Assembly: GCA_964036045.1 (NCBI GenBank) | Contig: CAXIWF010000715.1 | Coordinates: forward strand, 310,001 to 374,000 | DNA: 64,000 bases | DNA from: Eutreptiella sp. 'Long Island Sound 2002' | Taxonomy: Eukaryota; Euglenozoa; Euglenophyceae; Eutreptiales; Eutreptiaceae | Direction: 5' to 3' | Part shown: piece by piece, positions 23,534 to 34,862 of the stretch | Numbering within the stretch: the stretch's first letter is position 1 | How the letters are laid out: the number at the start of each line of letters is the position of its first letter | The notes under the pieces: model-generated | What the model was told of the DNA's origin: nothing | The model's input: the letters and a program-made list of their open reading frames with translations, nothing else | Database searches by the model: none | Program-made: the position numbers and the translations under genes

Positions 23534-23972
23534 GGACAATTCTCGGAAAATTCTCGGAAAATTCTCGGAAAATTCTCGGAAAATTCTCGGAAAAATCTCG
23601 GAAATTTTCGGATAATTCTCGGAAAATTCTCGGAAAATTCTCGGAAAATTCTCGGAAAATTCTCGGAAAATTCTCGGAAAATTCTCGGAAATTTCTCGGA
23701 AAATTCTCGGAAAATTCTCGCAAAGTTCTCGGAAAATTCTCGGAAAATTCTCGGAAAATTCTCGGAAAATTCTCGGAAAATTCTCGGAAAATTCTCGGAA
23801 AATTCTCGGAAAATTCTCGGAAAATTCTCAGAAAATTCTCGGAAAATTGACGGAAAATTCTCGGAAAATTCTCGGAAAATTCTCGGAAAATTCTCGGAAA
23901 ATTCTCGGAAAATTCTCGGAAAATTCTCGGAAAGTTCTCGGAAAATTCTCGGAAAATTCTCGGAAAATTCTC
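23534..23972 (+). repeat. X unit, single copy before the 23973 boundary
   Basis: GGACAATTCTC starts at 23534, followed by an AAAAATCTC change, a 10-bp GGAAATTTTC, GGATAATTCTC and GGAAATTTCTC. The placement just before a block start is the same as at 6182 and 11787. Confidence 0.78.
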
Positions 23973-24278
23973 GGAAAATTCTCAGAAAATTCTCAGAAAA
24001 TTCTCGGAAAATTGACGGAAAATTCTCGGAAAATTCTCGGAAAATTCTCGGAAAATTCTCGGAAAATTCTCGGAAAGTTCTCGGAAAATTCTCGGAAAAT
24101 TCTCGGAAAATTCTCGGAAAATTCTCAGAAAATTCTCGGAAAATTCTCGGAAAATTCTCGGAAAATTCTCGGAAAATTCTCGGAAAATTCTCGGAAAATT
24201 CTCGGAAAATTCTCGGAAAATTCTCGGAAAATTCTCGGAAAATTCTCGGAAAATTTTCGGAAAATTCTCGGAAAATTC

Positions 24279-24752
24279 TTCGAAAATTGACGGAAAATTC
24301 TCGGAAAATTCTCAGAAAATTCTCGGAAAATTCTCGGAAAATTCTCGGAAAATTCTCGGAAAATTTTGGGAAAATTCTCGGAAAATTCTCAGAAAATTCT
24401 CGGAAAATTCTCGGAAAATTCTCGGAAAATTCTCGGAAAATTCTCGGAAAATTCTCGGAAAATTCTCGGAAAATTCTCGGAAATTCTCGGATAATTCTCG
24501 GAAAATTCTCGGAAAATTCTTGGAAAATTCTCGGAAAATTCTCGGAAAATTCTCGGAAAATTCTCGGAAAATTCTCGGAAAATTCTCGGAAAATTCTCGG
24601 AAAATTCTCGGAAAATTCTCGCAAAGTTCTCGGAAAATTCTCGGAAAATTCTCGGAAAATTCTCGGAAAATTCTCGGAAAATTCTCGGAAAATTCTCGGA
24701 AAATTCTCGGAAAAGTCTCAGAAAATTCTCAGAAAATTCTCGGAAGTTTGAC
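24279..24752 (+). repeat. Head element H, copy 4
   Basis: TTCGAA lies at 24279-24284 and GGAAGTTTGAC at 24742-24752. Spacing is 463 bp, one monomer shorter than in copies 1 to 3. The U3 partner at 54244 has the same shorter spacing. Confidence 0.87.
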
Positions 24753-26419
24753 GGAAAATTGACGGAAAATTCTCGGAAAATTCTCGGAAAATTCTCGGAA
24801 AATTCTCGGAAAATTCTCGGAAAATTCTCGGAAAATTCTCGGAAAGTTCTCGGAAAATTCTCGGAAAATTCTCGGAAAATTCTCGGAAAATTCTCGGAAA
24901 AGTCTCGGAAAATTGTCGGAAAAGTCTCGGAAAATTCTTGGAAAATTCTCAGAAAATTCTCGGAAAATTCTCGGAAAATTCTCGGAAAATTCTCGGAAAA
25001 TTCTCGGAAAATTCTCCCAAAGTTCTCGGAATATTCTCGGAAAATTCTCGGAAAATTCTCGGAAAATTCTCGGAAAATTCTCGGAAAATTCTCGGAAAAT
25101 TCTCGGAAAATTCTCGGAAAATTCTCAGAAAATTCTCGGAAAATTCTCGGAAAATTCTCGGAAAATTCTCGGAAAATTCTCGGAAAATTCTCGGAAAGTT
25201 CTCGGAAAATTCTCGGAAAATTCTCGGAAAATTCTCGGAAAATTCTCGGAAAATTCTCGGAAAATTCTCGGAAAATTCTCGGAAAATTCTTGGAAAATTC
25301 TCAGAAAATTCTCGGAAAATTCTCGGAAAATTCTCGGAAAATTCTCAGAAAATTCTCGGAAAATTCTCGGAAAGTTCTCGGAAAATGCTCGGAAAATTCT
25401 CGGAAAATTCTCGGAAAGTTCTCGGAAAATTCTCGGAAAATTCTCGGAAAATTCTCGGAAAATTCTCAGAAAATTCTCGGAAAATTCTCGGAAAATTCTC
25501 GGAAAATTCTCGGAAAATTCTCGGAAAATTCTCGGAAAATTCTTGGAAAATTCTCGGAAAATTCTCGGAAAATTCTCGGAAAATTCTCGGAAAATTCTCG
25601 GAAAATTCTCGGAAAATTCTCGGAAAATTCTCGGAAAATTCTCGCAAAGTTCTCGGAAAATTCTCGGAAAATTCTCGGAAAATTCTCGGAAAATTCTCGG
25701 AAAATTCTCGGAAAATTCTCGGAAAATTCTCGGAAAAATCTCGGAAAAGTCTCAGAAAATTCTCAGAAAATTCTCGGAAGTTTGACAGAAAATTGACGGA
25801 AAATTCTCGGAAAATTCTCGGAAAATTCTCGGAAAATTCTCGGAAAATTCTCGGAAAATTCTCGGAAAATTCTCGGAAAGTTCTCGGAAAATTCTCGGAA
25901 AATTCTCGGAAAATTCTCGGAAAATTCTCGGAAAAGTCTCGGAAAATTGTCGGAAAATTCTCGGAAAATTCTTGGAAAATTCTCAGAAAATTCTCGGAAA
26001 ATTCTCGGAAAATTCTCGGAAAATTCTCGGAAAATTCTCGGAAAATTCTCCCAAAGTTCTCGGAATATTCTCGGAAAATTCTCGGAAAATTCTCGGAAAA
26101 TTCTCGGAAAATTCTCGGAAAATTCTCGGAAAATTCTCGGAAAATTCTCGGAAAATTCTCAGAAAATTCTCGGAAAATTCTCGGAAAATTCTCGGAAAAT
26201 TCTCGGAAAATTCTCGGAAAATTCTCGGAAAGTTCTCGGAAAATTCTCGGAAAATTCTCGGAAAATTCTCGGAAAATTCTCGGAAAATTCTCGGAAAATT
26301 CTCGGAAAATTCTCGGAAAATTCTTGGAAAATTCTCAGAAAATTCTCGGAAAATTCTCGGAAAATTCTCGGAAAATTCTCAGAAAATTCTCGGAAAATTC
26401 TCGGAAAGTTCTCGGAAAA
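24742..26419 (+). repeat. 1,034-bp unit and partial second copy
   Basis: GGAAGTTTGAC at 24742 recurs at 25776, exactly 94 monomers later. Each copy is followed by the same series: GGAAAG, GTCTC with ATTGTC, TTGG, AGAAAA, CCAAAG and GGAATATT. The second copy is cut short near 26419, where a TAACGG variant is followed by a jump back to a TTGG and CCAAAG stretch. At the second start the GAC monomer is followed by AGAAAA rather than GGAAAA, a private change shared only with 55741. Confidence 0.8.
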
Positions 26420-27160
26420 TTAACGGAAAATTCTCGGAAAATTCTTGGAAAATTCTCAGAAAATTCTCGGAAAATTCTCGGAAAATTCTCGGAAAATTCT
26501 CGGAAAATTCTCGGAAAATTCTCCCAAAGTTCTCGGAATATTCTCGGAAAATTCTCGGAAAATTCTCGGAAAATTCTCGGAAAATTCTCGGAAAATTCTC
26601 GGAAAATTCTCGGAAAATTTTCGGAAAATTCTCGGAAAATTCTCGCAAAGTTCTCGGAAAATTCTCGGAAAATTCTCGGAAAATTCTCGGAAAATTCTCG
26701 GAAAATTCTCGGAAAATTCTCGGACAATTCTCGGAAAATTCTCGGAAAATTCTCGGAAAATTCTCGGAAAATTCTCGGAAAAATCTCGGAAATTTTCGGA
26801 TAATTCTCGGAAAATTCTCGGAAAATTCTCGGAAAATTCTCGGAAAATTCTCGGAAAATTCTCGGAAAATTCTCGGAAATTTCTCGGAAAATTCTCGGAA
26901 AATTCTCGCAAAGTTCTCGGAAAATTCTCGGAAAATTCTCGGAAAATTCTCGGAAAATTCTCCGAAAATTCTCGGAAAATTCTCGGAAAATTCTCGGAAA
27001 ATTCTCGGAAAATTCTCAGAAAATTCTCGGAAAATTGACGGAAAATTCTCGGAAAATTCTCGGAAAATTCTCGGAAAATTCTCGGAAAATTCTCGGAAAA
27101 TTCTCGGAAAATTCTCGGAAAGTTCTCGGAAAATTCTCGGAAAATTCTCGGAAAATTCTC
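26420..27160 (+). repeat. CCAAAG stretch then single X unit
   Basis: After the truncated unit comes a CCAAAG then GGAATATT stretch (about 26523), a GCAAAG monomer, and an X unit starting with GGACAATTCTC at 26722. A CCGAAAATT variant lies near 26962. The U3 equivalent starts its X unit at 56709. Confidence 0.75.
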
Positions 27161-27455
27161 GGAAAATTCTCAGAAAATTCTCAGAAAATTCTCGGAAAAT
27201 TGACGGAAAATTCTCGGAAAATTCTCGGAAAATTCTCGGAAAATTCTCGGAAAATTCTCGGAAAGTTCTCGGAAAATTCTCGGAAAATTCTCGGAAAATT
27301 CTCGGAAAATTCTCAGAAAATTCTCGGAAAATTCTCGGAAAATTCTCGGAAAATTCTCGGAAAATTCTCGGAAAATTCTCGGAAAATTCTCGGAAAATTC
27401 TCGGAAAATTCTCGGAAAATTCTCGGAAAATTTTCGGAAAATTCTCGGAAAATTC

Positions 27456-27863
27456 TTCGAAAATTGACGGAAAATTCTCGGAAAATTCTCAGAAAATTCT
27501 CGGAAAATTCTCGGAAAATTCTCGGAAAATTCTCGGAAAATTTTGGGAAAATTCTCGGAAAATTCTCAGAAAATTCTCGGAAAATTCTCGGAAAATTCTC
27601 GGAAAATTCTCGGAAAATTCTCGGAAAATTCTCGGAAAATTCTCGGAAAATTCTCGGAAATTCTCGGATAATTCTCGGAAAATTGACGGAAAATTCTCGG
27701 AAAATTCTCGGAAAATTCTCGGAAAATTCTCGCAAAGTTCTCGGAAAATTCTCGGAAAATTCTCGGAAAATTCTCGGAAAATTCTCGGAAAATTCTCGGA
27801 AAATTCTCGGAAAATTCTCGGAAAAGTCTCAGAAAATTCTCAGAAAATTCTCGGAAGTTTGAC
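27456..27863 (+). repeat. Head element H, copy 5 (internally shortened)
   Basis: TTCGAA lies at 27456-27461 and GGAAGTTTGAC at 27853-27863, with only 397 bp between. The TTGG monomer that normally follows GGATAATTCTC is missing and a GAC monomer takes its place (about 27683), so part of the right half was lost. The U3 partner at 57454 has the identical shortening. Confidence 0.86.
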
Positions 27864-29555
27864 GGAAAATTGACGGAAAATTCTCGGAAAATTCTCGGAA
27901 AATTCTCGGAAAATTCTCGGAAAATTCTCGGAAAATTCTCGGAAAATTCTCGGAAAGTTCTCGGAAAATTCTCGGAAAATTCTCGGAAAATTCTCGGAAA
28001 ATTCTCGGAAAAGTCTCGGAAAATTGTCGGAAAAGTCTCGGAAAATTCTTGGAAAATTCTCAGAAAATTCTCGGAAAATTCTCGGAAAATTCTCGGAAAA
28101 TTCTCGGAAAATTCTCGGAAAATTCTCCCAAAGTTCTCGGAATATTCTCGGAAAATTCTCGGAAAATTCTCGGAAAATTCTCGGAAAATTCTCGGAAAAT
28201 TCTCGGAAAATTCTCGGAAAATTCTCGGAAAATTCTCGGAAAATTCTCGGAAAATTCTCAGAAAATTCTCGGAAAATTCTCGGAAAATTCTCGGAAAATT
28301 CTCGGAAAATTCTCGGAAAATTCTCGGAAAGTTCTCGGAAAATTCTCGGAAAATTCTCGGAAAATTCTCGGAAAATTCTCGGAAAATTCTCGGAAAATTC
28401 TCGGAAAATTCTTGGAAAATTCTCAGAAAATTCTCGGAAAATTCTCGGAAAATTCTCGGAAAATTCTCAGAAAATTCTCGGAAAATTCTCGGAAAGTTCT
28501 CGGAAAATGCTCGGAAAATTCTCGGAAAATTCTCGGAAAGTTCTCGGAAAATTCTCGGAAAATTCTCGGAAAATTCTCGGAAAATTCTCAGAAAATTCTC
28601 GGAAAATTCTCGGAAAATTCTCGGAAAATTCTCGGAAAATTCTCGGAAAATTCTCGGAAAATTCTTGGAAAATTCTCGGAAAATTCTCGGAAAATTCTCG
28701 GAAAATTCTCGGAAAATTCTCGGAAAATTCTCGGAAAATTCTCGGAAAATTCTCGGAAAATTCTCGCAAAGTTCTCGGAAAATTCTCGGAAAATTCTCGG
28801 AAAATTCTCGGAAAATTCTCGGAAAATTCTCGGAAAATTCTCGGAAAATTCTCGGAAAATTCTCGGAAAAGTCTCAGAAAATTCTCAGAAAATTCTCGGA
28901 AGTTTGACGGAAAATTGACGGAAAATTCTCGGAAAATTCTCGGAAAATTCTCGGAAAATTCTCGGAAAATTCTCGGAAAATTCTCGGAAAATTCTCGGAA
29001 AGTTCTCGGAAAATTCTCGGAAAATTCTCGGAAAATTCTCGGAAAATTCTCGGAAAAGTCTCGGAAAATTGTCGGAAAATTCTCGGAAAATTCTTGGAAA
29101 ATTCTCAGAAAATTCTCGGAAAATTCTCGGAAAATTCTCGGAAAATTCTCGGAAAATTCTCGGAAAATTCTCCCAAAGTTCTCGGAATATTCTCGGAAAA
29201 TTCTCGGAAAATTCTCGGAAAATTCTCGGAATATTCTCGGAAAATTCTCGGAAAATTCTCGGAAAATTCTCGGAAAATTCTCGGAAAATTCTCGGAAAAT
29301 TCTCAGAAAATTCTCGGAAAATTCTCGGAAAATTCTCGGAAAATTCTCGGAAAATTCTCGGAAAATTCTCGGAAAGTTCTCGGAAAATTCTCGGAAAATT
29401 CTCGGAAAATTCTCGGAAAATTCTCGGAAAATTCTCGGAAAATTCTCGGAAAATTCTCGGAAAATTCTTGGAAAATTCTCAGAAAATTCTCGGAAAATTC
29501 TCGGAAAATTCTCAGAAAATTCTCGGAAAATTCTCGGAAAGTTCTCGGAAAATTA
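27853..29555 (+). repeat. 1,045-bp unit and partial second copy
   Basis: GGAAGTTTGAC at 27853 recurs at 28898, exactly 95 monomers later. The first copy carries GTCTC, ATTGTC and GTCTC changes close together, as does the unit at 24742. The second copy has an extra GGAATATTCTC near 29230, about 50 bp after the usual one, a private marker shared with about 59227. The pair ends near a TAACGG variant (about 29555), as does the unit at 24742-26419. Confidence 0.8.
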
Positions 29556-30463
29556 ACGGAAAATTCTCGGAAAATTCTCGGAAATTCTTGGAAAATTCTC
29601 GGAAAATTCTCAGAAAATTCTCAGAAAATTCTCGGAAAATTCTCGGAAAATTCTCGGAAAATTCTCGGAAAATTGACGGAAAATTCTCGGAAAATTCTCG
29701 GAAAATTCTCAGAAAATTCTCGGAAAATTCTCGGAAAATTCTCGGAAAATTCTCGGAAAAGTCTCGGAAATTTTTCAGAAAATTCTCGGAAAATTCTCGG
29801 AAAATTCTCGGAAAATTCTCGGAAAATTCTCGGAAAATTCTCGGAAAATTCTCGGAAAATTCTCGGAAAATTCTCGGAAAATTCTCGGAAAATTCTCGGA
29901 AAATTCTCGGAAAATTCTCGGAAAATTCTCGGAAAATTCTCGGAAAATTCTCGGAAAATTCTCGGAAAATTCTTGGAAAATTCTCGGAAAATTCTCGGAA
30001 AATTCTCGGAAAATTCTCGGAAAATTCTCGGAAAATTTTCGGAAAATTCTCGGAAAATTCTCGCAAAGTTCTCGGAAAATTCTCGGAAAATTCTCGGAAA
30101 ATTCTCGGAAAATTCTCGGAAAATTCTCGGAAAATTCTCGGAAAATTCTCGGAAAATTCTCGGAAAATTCTCGGAAAATTCTCGGAAAATTCTCGGAAAA
30201 TTCTCGGAAAATTCTCGGAAAATTCTCGGAAAATTCTCGGAAATTTTCGGATAATTCTCGGAAAATTCTCGGAAAATTCTCGGAAAATTCTCGGAAAATT
30301 CTCGGAAAATTCTCGGAAAATTCTCGGAAAATTCTCGGAAAATTCTCGCAAAGTTCTCGGAAAATTCTCGGAAAATTCTCGGAAAATTCTCGGAAAATTC
30401 TCGGAAAATTCTCGGAAAATTCTCGGAAAATTCTCGGAAAATTCTCAGAAAATTCTCGGAAAA
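29556..30463 (+). repeat. Satellite stretch with mixed variants
   Basis: The stretch opens with a 10-bp GGAAATTCTT monomer, then AGAAAA pairs, a GAC monomer, and a GTCTC monomer followed by AAATTTTTC. It continues as near-consensus array with one GCAAAG at 30063 and one at 30348, plus a 10-bp GGAAATTTTC. It is 132 bp longer than its U3 counterpart. Nothing other than the 11-mer is present. Confidence 0.75.
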
Positions 30464-31965
30464 TTGACGGAAAATTCTCAGAAAATTCTCGGAAAATTCT
30501 CGGAAAATTCTCGGAAAATTCTCGGAAAATTCTCGGAAAATTCTCGGAAAGTTCTCGGAAAATTCTCCGAAAATTCTCGGAAAATCTCGGAAAATTCTCG
30601 GAAAATTCTCGGAAAATTCTCGGAAAATTCTCGGAAAATTCTCCGAAAATTCTCGGAAAATTCTCAGAAAATTCTCGGAAAATTCTCGGAAAATTGACGG
30701 AAAATTGACGGAAAATTCTCGGAAAATTCTCGGAAAATTCTCGGAAAATTCTCGGAAAATTCTCGGAAAATTCTCGGAAAATTCTCAGAAAATTCTCGGA
30801 AAATTCTCGGAAAATTCTCGGAAAATTCTCGGAAAATTCTCGGAAATTTTCGGATAATTCTCGGAAAATTCTCGGAAAATTCTCGCAAAGTTCTCGGAAA
30901 ATTCTCGGAAAATTCTCGGAAAATTCTCGGAAAATTCTCGGAAAATTCTCGGAAAATTCTCGGAAAATTCTCGGAAAATTCTCAGAAAATTCTCGGAAAA
31001 TTGACGGAAAATTCTCGGAAAATTCTCGGAAAATTCTCGGAAAATTCTCGGAAAATTCTCGGAAAATTCTCGGAAAATTCTCGGAAAGTTCTCGGAAAAT
31101 TCTCCGAAAATTCTCGGAAAATCTCGGAAAATTCTCGGAAAATTCTCGGAAAATTCTCGGAAAATTCTCGGAAAATTCTCGGAAAATTCTCCGAAAATTC
31201 TCGGAAAATTCTCAGAAAATTCTCGGAAAATTCTCGGAAAATTGACGGAAAATTCTCGGAAAATTCTCGGAAAATTCTCGGAAAATTCTCGGAAAATTCT
31301 CGGAAAATTCTCGGAAAATTCTCGGAAAATTCTCGGAAAATTCTCGGAAAATTCTCGGAAAATTCTCGGAAAATTCTCGGAAATTTTCGGATAATTCTCG
31401 GAAAATTCTCGGAAAATTCTCGGAAAATTCTCGGAAAATTCTCGGAAAATTCTCGGAAAATTCTCGGAAAATTCTCGGAAAATTCTCGCAAAGTTCTCGG
31501 AAAATTCTCGGAAAATTCTCGGAAAATTCTCGGAAAATTCTCGGAAAATTCTCGGAAAATTCTCGGAAAATTCTCGGAAAATTCTCAGAAAATTCTCGGA
31601 AAATTGACGGAAAATTCTCGGAAAATTCTCGGAAAATTCTCGGAAAATTCTCGGAAAATTCTCGGAAAATTCTCGGAAAATTCTCGGAAAGTTCTCGGAA
31701 AATTCTCCGAAAATTCTCGGAAAATCTCGGAAAATTCTCGGAAAATTCTCGGAAAATTCTCGGAAAATTCTCGGAAAATTCTCGGAAAATTCTCCGAAAA
31801 TTCTCGGAAAATTCTCAGAAAATTCTCGGAAAATTCTCGGAAAATTGACGGAAAATTGACGGAAAATTCTCGGAAAATTCTCGGAAAATTCTCGGAAAAT
31901 TCTCGGAAAATTCTCGGAAAATTCTCGGAAAATTCTCAGAAAATTCTCGGAAAATTCTCGGAAAA
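30464..31965 (+). repeat. Triplet of 537/603-bp units with a 10-bp GGAAAATCTC monomer
   Basis: Each unit starts with a GAC monomer (TTG at 30464, 31001 and 31604) and contains a CCGAAAATT variant followed by the 10-bp monomer GGAAAATCTC (30579, 31116, 31719). Spacings are 537 and 603 bp, each two bases short of a multiple of 11, because each unit carries two 10-bp monomers. The first two units end with an X-like GGAAATTTTC and GGATAATTCTC. The third is shorter and passes into the 2.0 kb unit. Confidence 0.84.
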
Positions 31966-34862
31966 TTGACGGAAAATTCTCGGAAAATTCTCGGAAAATT
32001 CTCGGAAAATTCTCGGAAAATTCTCGGAAAATTCTCGGAAAATTCTCGGAAAATTCTCGGAAAATTCTCGGAAAATTGACGGAAAATTCTCGGAAAATTC
32101 TCGGAAAATTCTCGGAAAATTCTCGGAAAATTCTCGGAAAATTCTCGGAAAATTCTCGGAAAATTCTCCGAAAATTCTCGGAAAATTCTCGGAAAATTCT
32201 CGCAAAATTTTTTCGAAAATTCTCGGAAAATTCTCGGAAAGTTCTCGGAAAATTCTCCGAAAATTCTCGGAAAATTCTCGGAAAATTCTCGGAAAATTCT
32301 CCGAAAATTCTCGGAAAATTCTCGGAAAATTCTCGGAAAATTCTCGGAAAATTCTCGGAAAATTCTCGGAAAATTCTCGGAAAATTCTCGGAAAATTCTC
32401 GGAAAATTCTCGGAAAATTCTCGGAAAATTTTCGGAAAATTCTCGGAAAATTCTCGCAAAGTTCTCGGAAAATTCTCGGAAAATTCTCGGAAAATTCTCG
32501 GAAAATTCTCGGAAAATTCTCGGAAAATTCTCGGAAAATTCTCGGAAAATTCTCGGAAAATTCTCGGAAAATTCTCGGAAAATTCTCGGAAAATTCTCGG
32601 AAAATTCTCGGAAATTTTCGGATAATTCTCGGAAAATTCTCGGAAAATTCTCGGAAAATTCTCGGAAAATTCTCGGAAAATTCTCGGAAAATTCTCGGAA
32701 AATTCTCGGAAAATTCTCGGAAAATTCTCGGAAAATTCTCGCAAAGTTCTCGGAAAATTCTCGGAAAATTCTCGGAAAATTCTCGGAAAATTCTCGGAAA
32801 ATTCTCGGAAAATTCTCGGAAAATTCTCGGAAAATTCTCAGAAAATTCTCGGAAAATTGACGGAAAATTCTCGGAAAATTCTCGGAAAATTCTCGGAAAA
32901 TTCTCGGAAAATTCTCGGAAAATTCTCGGAAAAATCTCGGAAAGTTCTCGGAAAATTCTCGGAAAATTCTCGGAAAATTCTCGGAAAATTCTCGGAAAAT
33001 TCTCGGAAAATTCTCGGAAAATTCTCGGAAAATTCTCGGAAAATTCTCGGAAAATTCTCGGAAAATTGACGGAAAATTCTCGGAAAATTCTCGGAAAATT
33101 CTCGCAAAATTCTCGGAAAATTCTCGGAAAATTCTCGGAAAATTCTCGGAAAATTCTCGGAAAATTCTCGGAAAATTCTCGGAAAATCCTCAGAAAATTC
33201 TCAGAAAATTCTCGGAAAATTCTCGGAAAATTCTCGGAAAATTCTCGGAAAATTGACGGAAAATTCTCGGAAAATTCTCGGAAAATTCTCGCAAAATTCT
33301 CGGAAAATTCTCGGAAAATTCTCGGAAAATTCTCGGAAAATTCTCGGAAAATTCTCGGAAAATTCTCGCAAAGTTCTCGGAAAATTCTCGGAAAATTCTC
33401 GGAAAATTCTCGGAAAATTCTCGGAAAATTCTCGGAAAATTCTCGGAAAATTCTCGGAAAATTCTCGGAAAATTTTCGGAAAATTCTCGGAAAATTCTCG
33501 GAAAATTCTCGGAAAATTCTCCGAAAATTCTCGGAAAATTCTCAGAAAATTCTCGGAAAATTCGCGGAAAATTCTCGGAAAATTCTCGGAAAATTCTCAG
33601 AAAATTCTCAGAAAATTCTCGGAAAATTCTAGGAAAATTCTCGGAAAATTCTCGGAAAATTGACGGAAAATTCTCGGAAAATTCTCGGAAAATTCTCGGA
33701 AATTTCTCGGAAAATTCTCGGAAAATTCTCGGAAAATTCTCGGAAAATTCTCGGAAAATTCTCGGAAAATTGACGGAAAATTCTCGGAAAATTCTCGGAA
33801 AATTCTCAGAAAATTCTCGGAAAATTCTCGGAAAATTCTCGGAAAATTCTCGGAAAATTCTCGGAAATTTTTCGGAAAATTCTCGGAAAATTCTCGGAAA
33901 ATTCTCGGAAAATTCTCGGAAAATTCTCGGAAAATTCTCAGAAAATTCTCGGAAAATTCTCGGAAAATTGACGGAAAATTCTCGGAAAATTCTCGGAAAA
34001 TTCTCGGAAAATTCTCGGAAAATTCTCGGAAAATTCTCGGAAAATTCTCGGAAAATTCTCGGAAAATTCTCGGAAAATTGACGGAAAATTCTCGGAAAAT
34101 TCTCGGAAAATTCTCGGAAAATTCTCGGAAAATTCTCGGAAAATTCTCGGAAAATTCTCGGAAAATTCTCCGAAAATTCTCGGAAAATTCTCGGAAAATT
34201 CTCGCAAAATTTTTTCGAAAATTCTCGGAAAATTCTCGGAAAGTTCTCGGAAAATTCTCCGAAAATTCTCGGAAAATTCTCGGAAAATTCTCGGAAAATT
34301 CTCCGAAAATTCTCGGAAAATTCTCGGAAAATTCTCGGAAAATTCTCGGAAAATTCTCGGAAAATTCTCGGAAAATTCTCGGAAAATTCTCGGAAAATTC
34401 TCGGAAAATTCTCGGAAAATTCTCGGAAAATTCTCGGAAAATTTTCGGAAAATTCTCGGAAAATTCTCGCAAAGTTCTCGGAAAATTCTCGGAAAATTCT
34501 CGGAAAATTCTCGGAAAATTCTCGGAAAATTCTCGGAAAATTCTCGGAAAATTCTCGGAAAATTCTCGGAAAATTCTCGGAAAATTCTCGGAAAATTCTC
34601 GGAAAATTCTCGGAAAATTCTCGGAAATTTTCGGATAATTCTCGGAAAATTCTCGGAAAATTCTCGGAAAATTCTCGGAAAATTCTCGGAAAATTCTCGG
34701 AAAATTCTCGGAAAATTCTCGGAAAATTCTCGGAAAATTCTCGGAAAATTCTCGGAAAATTCTCGGAAAGTTCTCGGAAATTTTCGGATAATTCTCGGAA
34801 AATTCTCGGAAAATTCTCGGAAAATTCTCGGAAAATTCTCGGAAAATTCTCGGAAAATTCTC
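31966..34862 (+). repeat. 2,002-bp unit and partial second copy (U1 end)
   Basis: GAC monomers at 31966 and 32076 recur at 33968 and 34078, 2,002 bp (182 monomers) apart. Both copies contain a 23-base pair of monomers, GCAAAATTTTTT then CGAAAATTCTC, at 32202 and 34204, with one inserted T. The first copy alone contains the TTCGCGG change (33562) and the TAG-forming CTAGG (about 33630). The second copy diverges after about 34.6 kb and is cut by the start of U2. Confidence 0.84.

Larger units (their letters stand above)
12215..23972 (+). repeat. Higher-order block B3 (11,758 bp)
   Basis: The block starts like B1 and B2 (offset 5,605 from B2; H element at 12532). It is longer because a 726-bp duplication (14.5-15.9 kb) has replaced the T element expected near 14567, a further copy of the 1.3-2.4 kb type sequence follows, and 1.1-kb and 693-bp units (17.36-20.05 kb) and a GCAAAG-rich stretch (20.6-23.8 kb) are added. 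It is repeated in U3 from 42059. Confidence 0.82.
23973..27160 (+). repeat. Higher-order block B4 (3,188 bp)
   Basis: The start matches position 1 of the window (paired AGAAAA monomers then a GAC monomer). The block holds H copy 4, a 1,034-bp unit, a shorter second unit, and a single X unit (26722), then restarts. It is a compact block lacking the T elements and 693-bp units of B3. It is repeated in U3 at 53938-57147. Confidence 0.82.
9854..34862 (+). repeat. Superunit U1 (about 25.0 kb), full copy
   Basis: The start at 9854 (an AGAAAATTCTC monomer) matches 34863 at offset 25,009 and 39688 at offset 29,834. From there U1 shares its order of H, T, X, ATG and GCAAAG markers with U3. The running offsets to U3 are 29,834 (9936), 29,812 (10646), 29,844 (12089), 29,845 (16218), 29,812 (18373), 29,811 (20486), 29,943 (20647), 29,954 (22759), 29,965 (23847), 29,987 (26722), 29,998 (27853), 29,866 (30579) and 29,877 (31116 onward). 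The steps are small multiples of 11, plus two single-base insertions. The right end is defined by the start of U2. Just left of 9854 the flank is a TTGG variant, whereas U3 has the consensus there. Confidence 0.85.
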
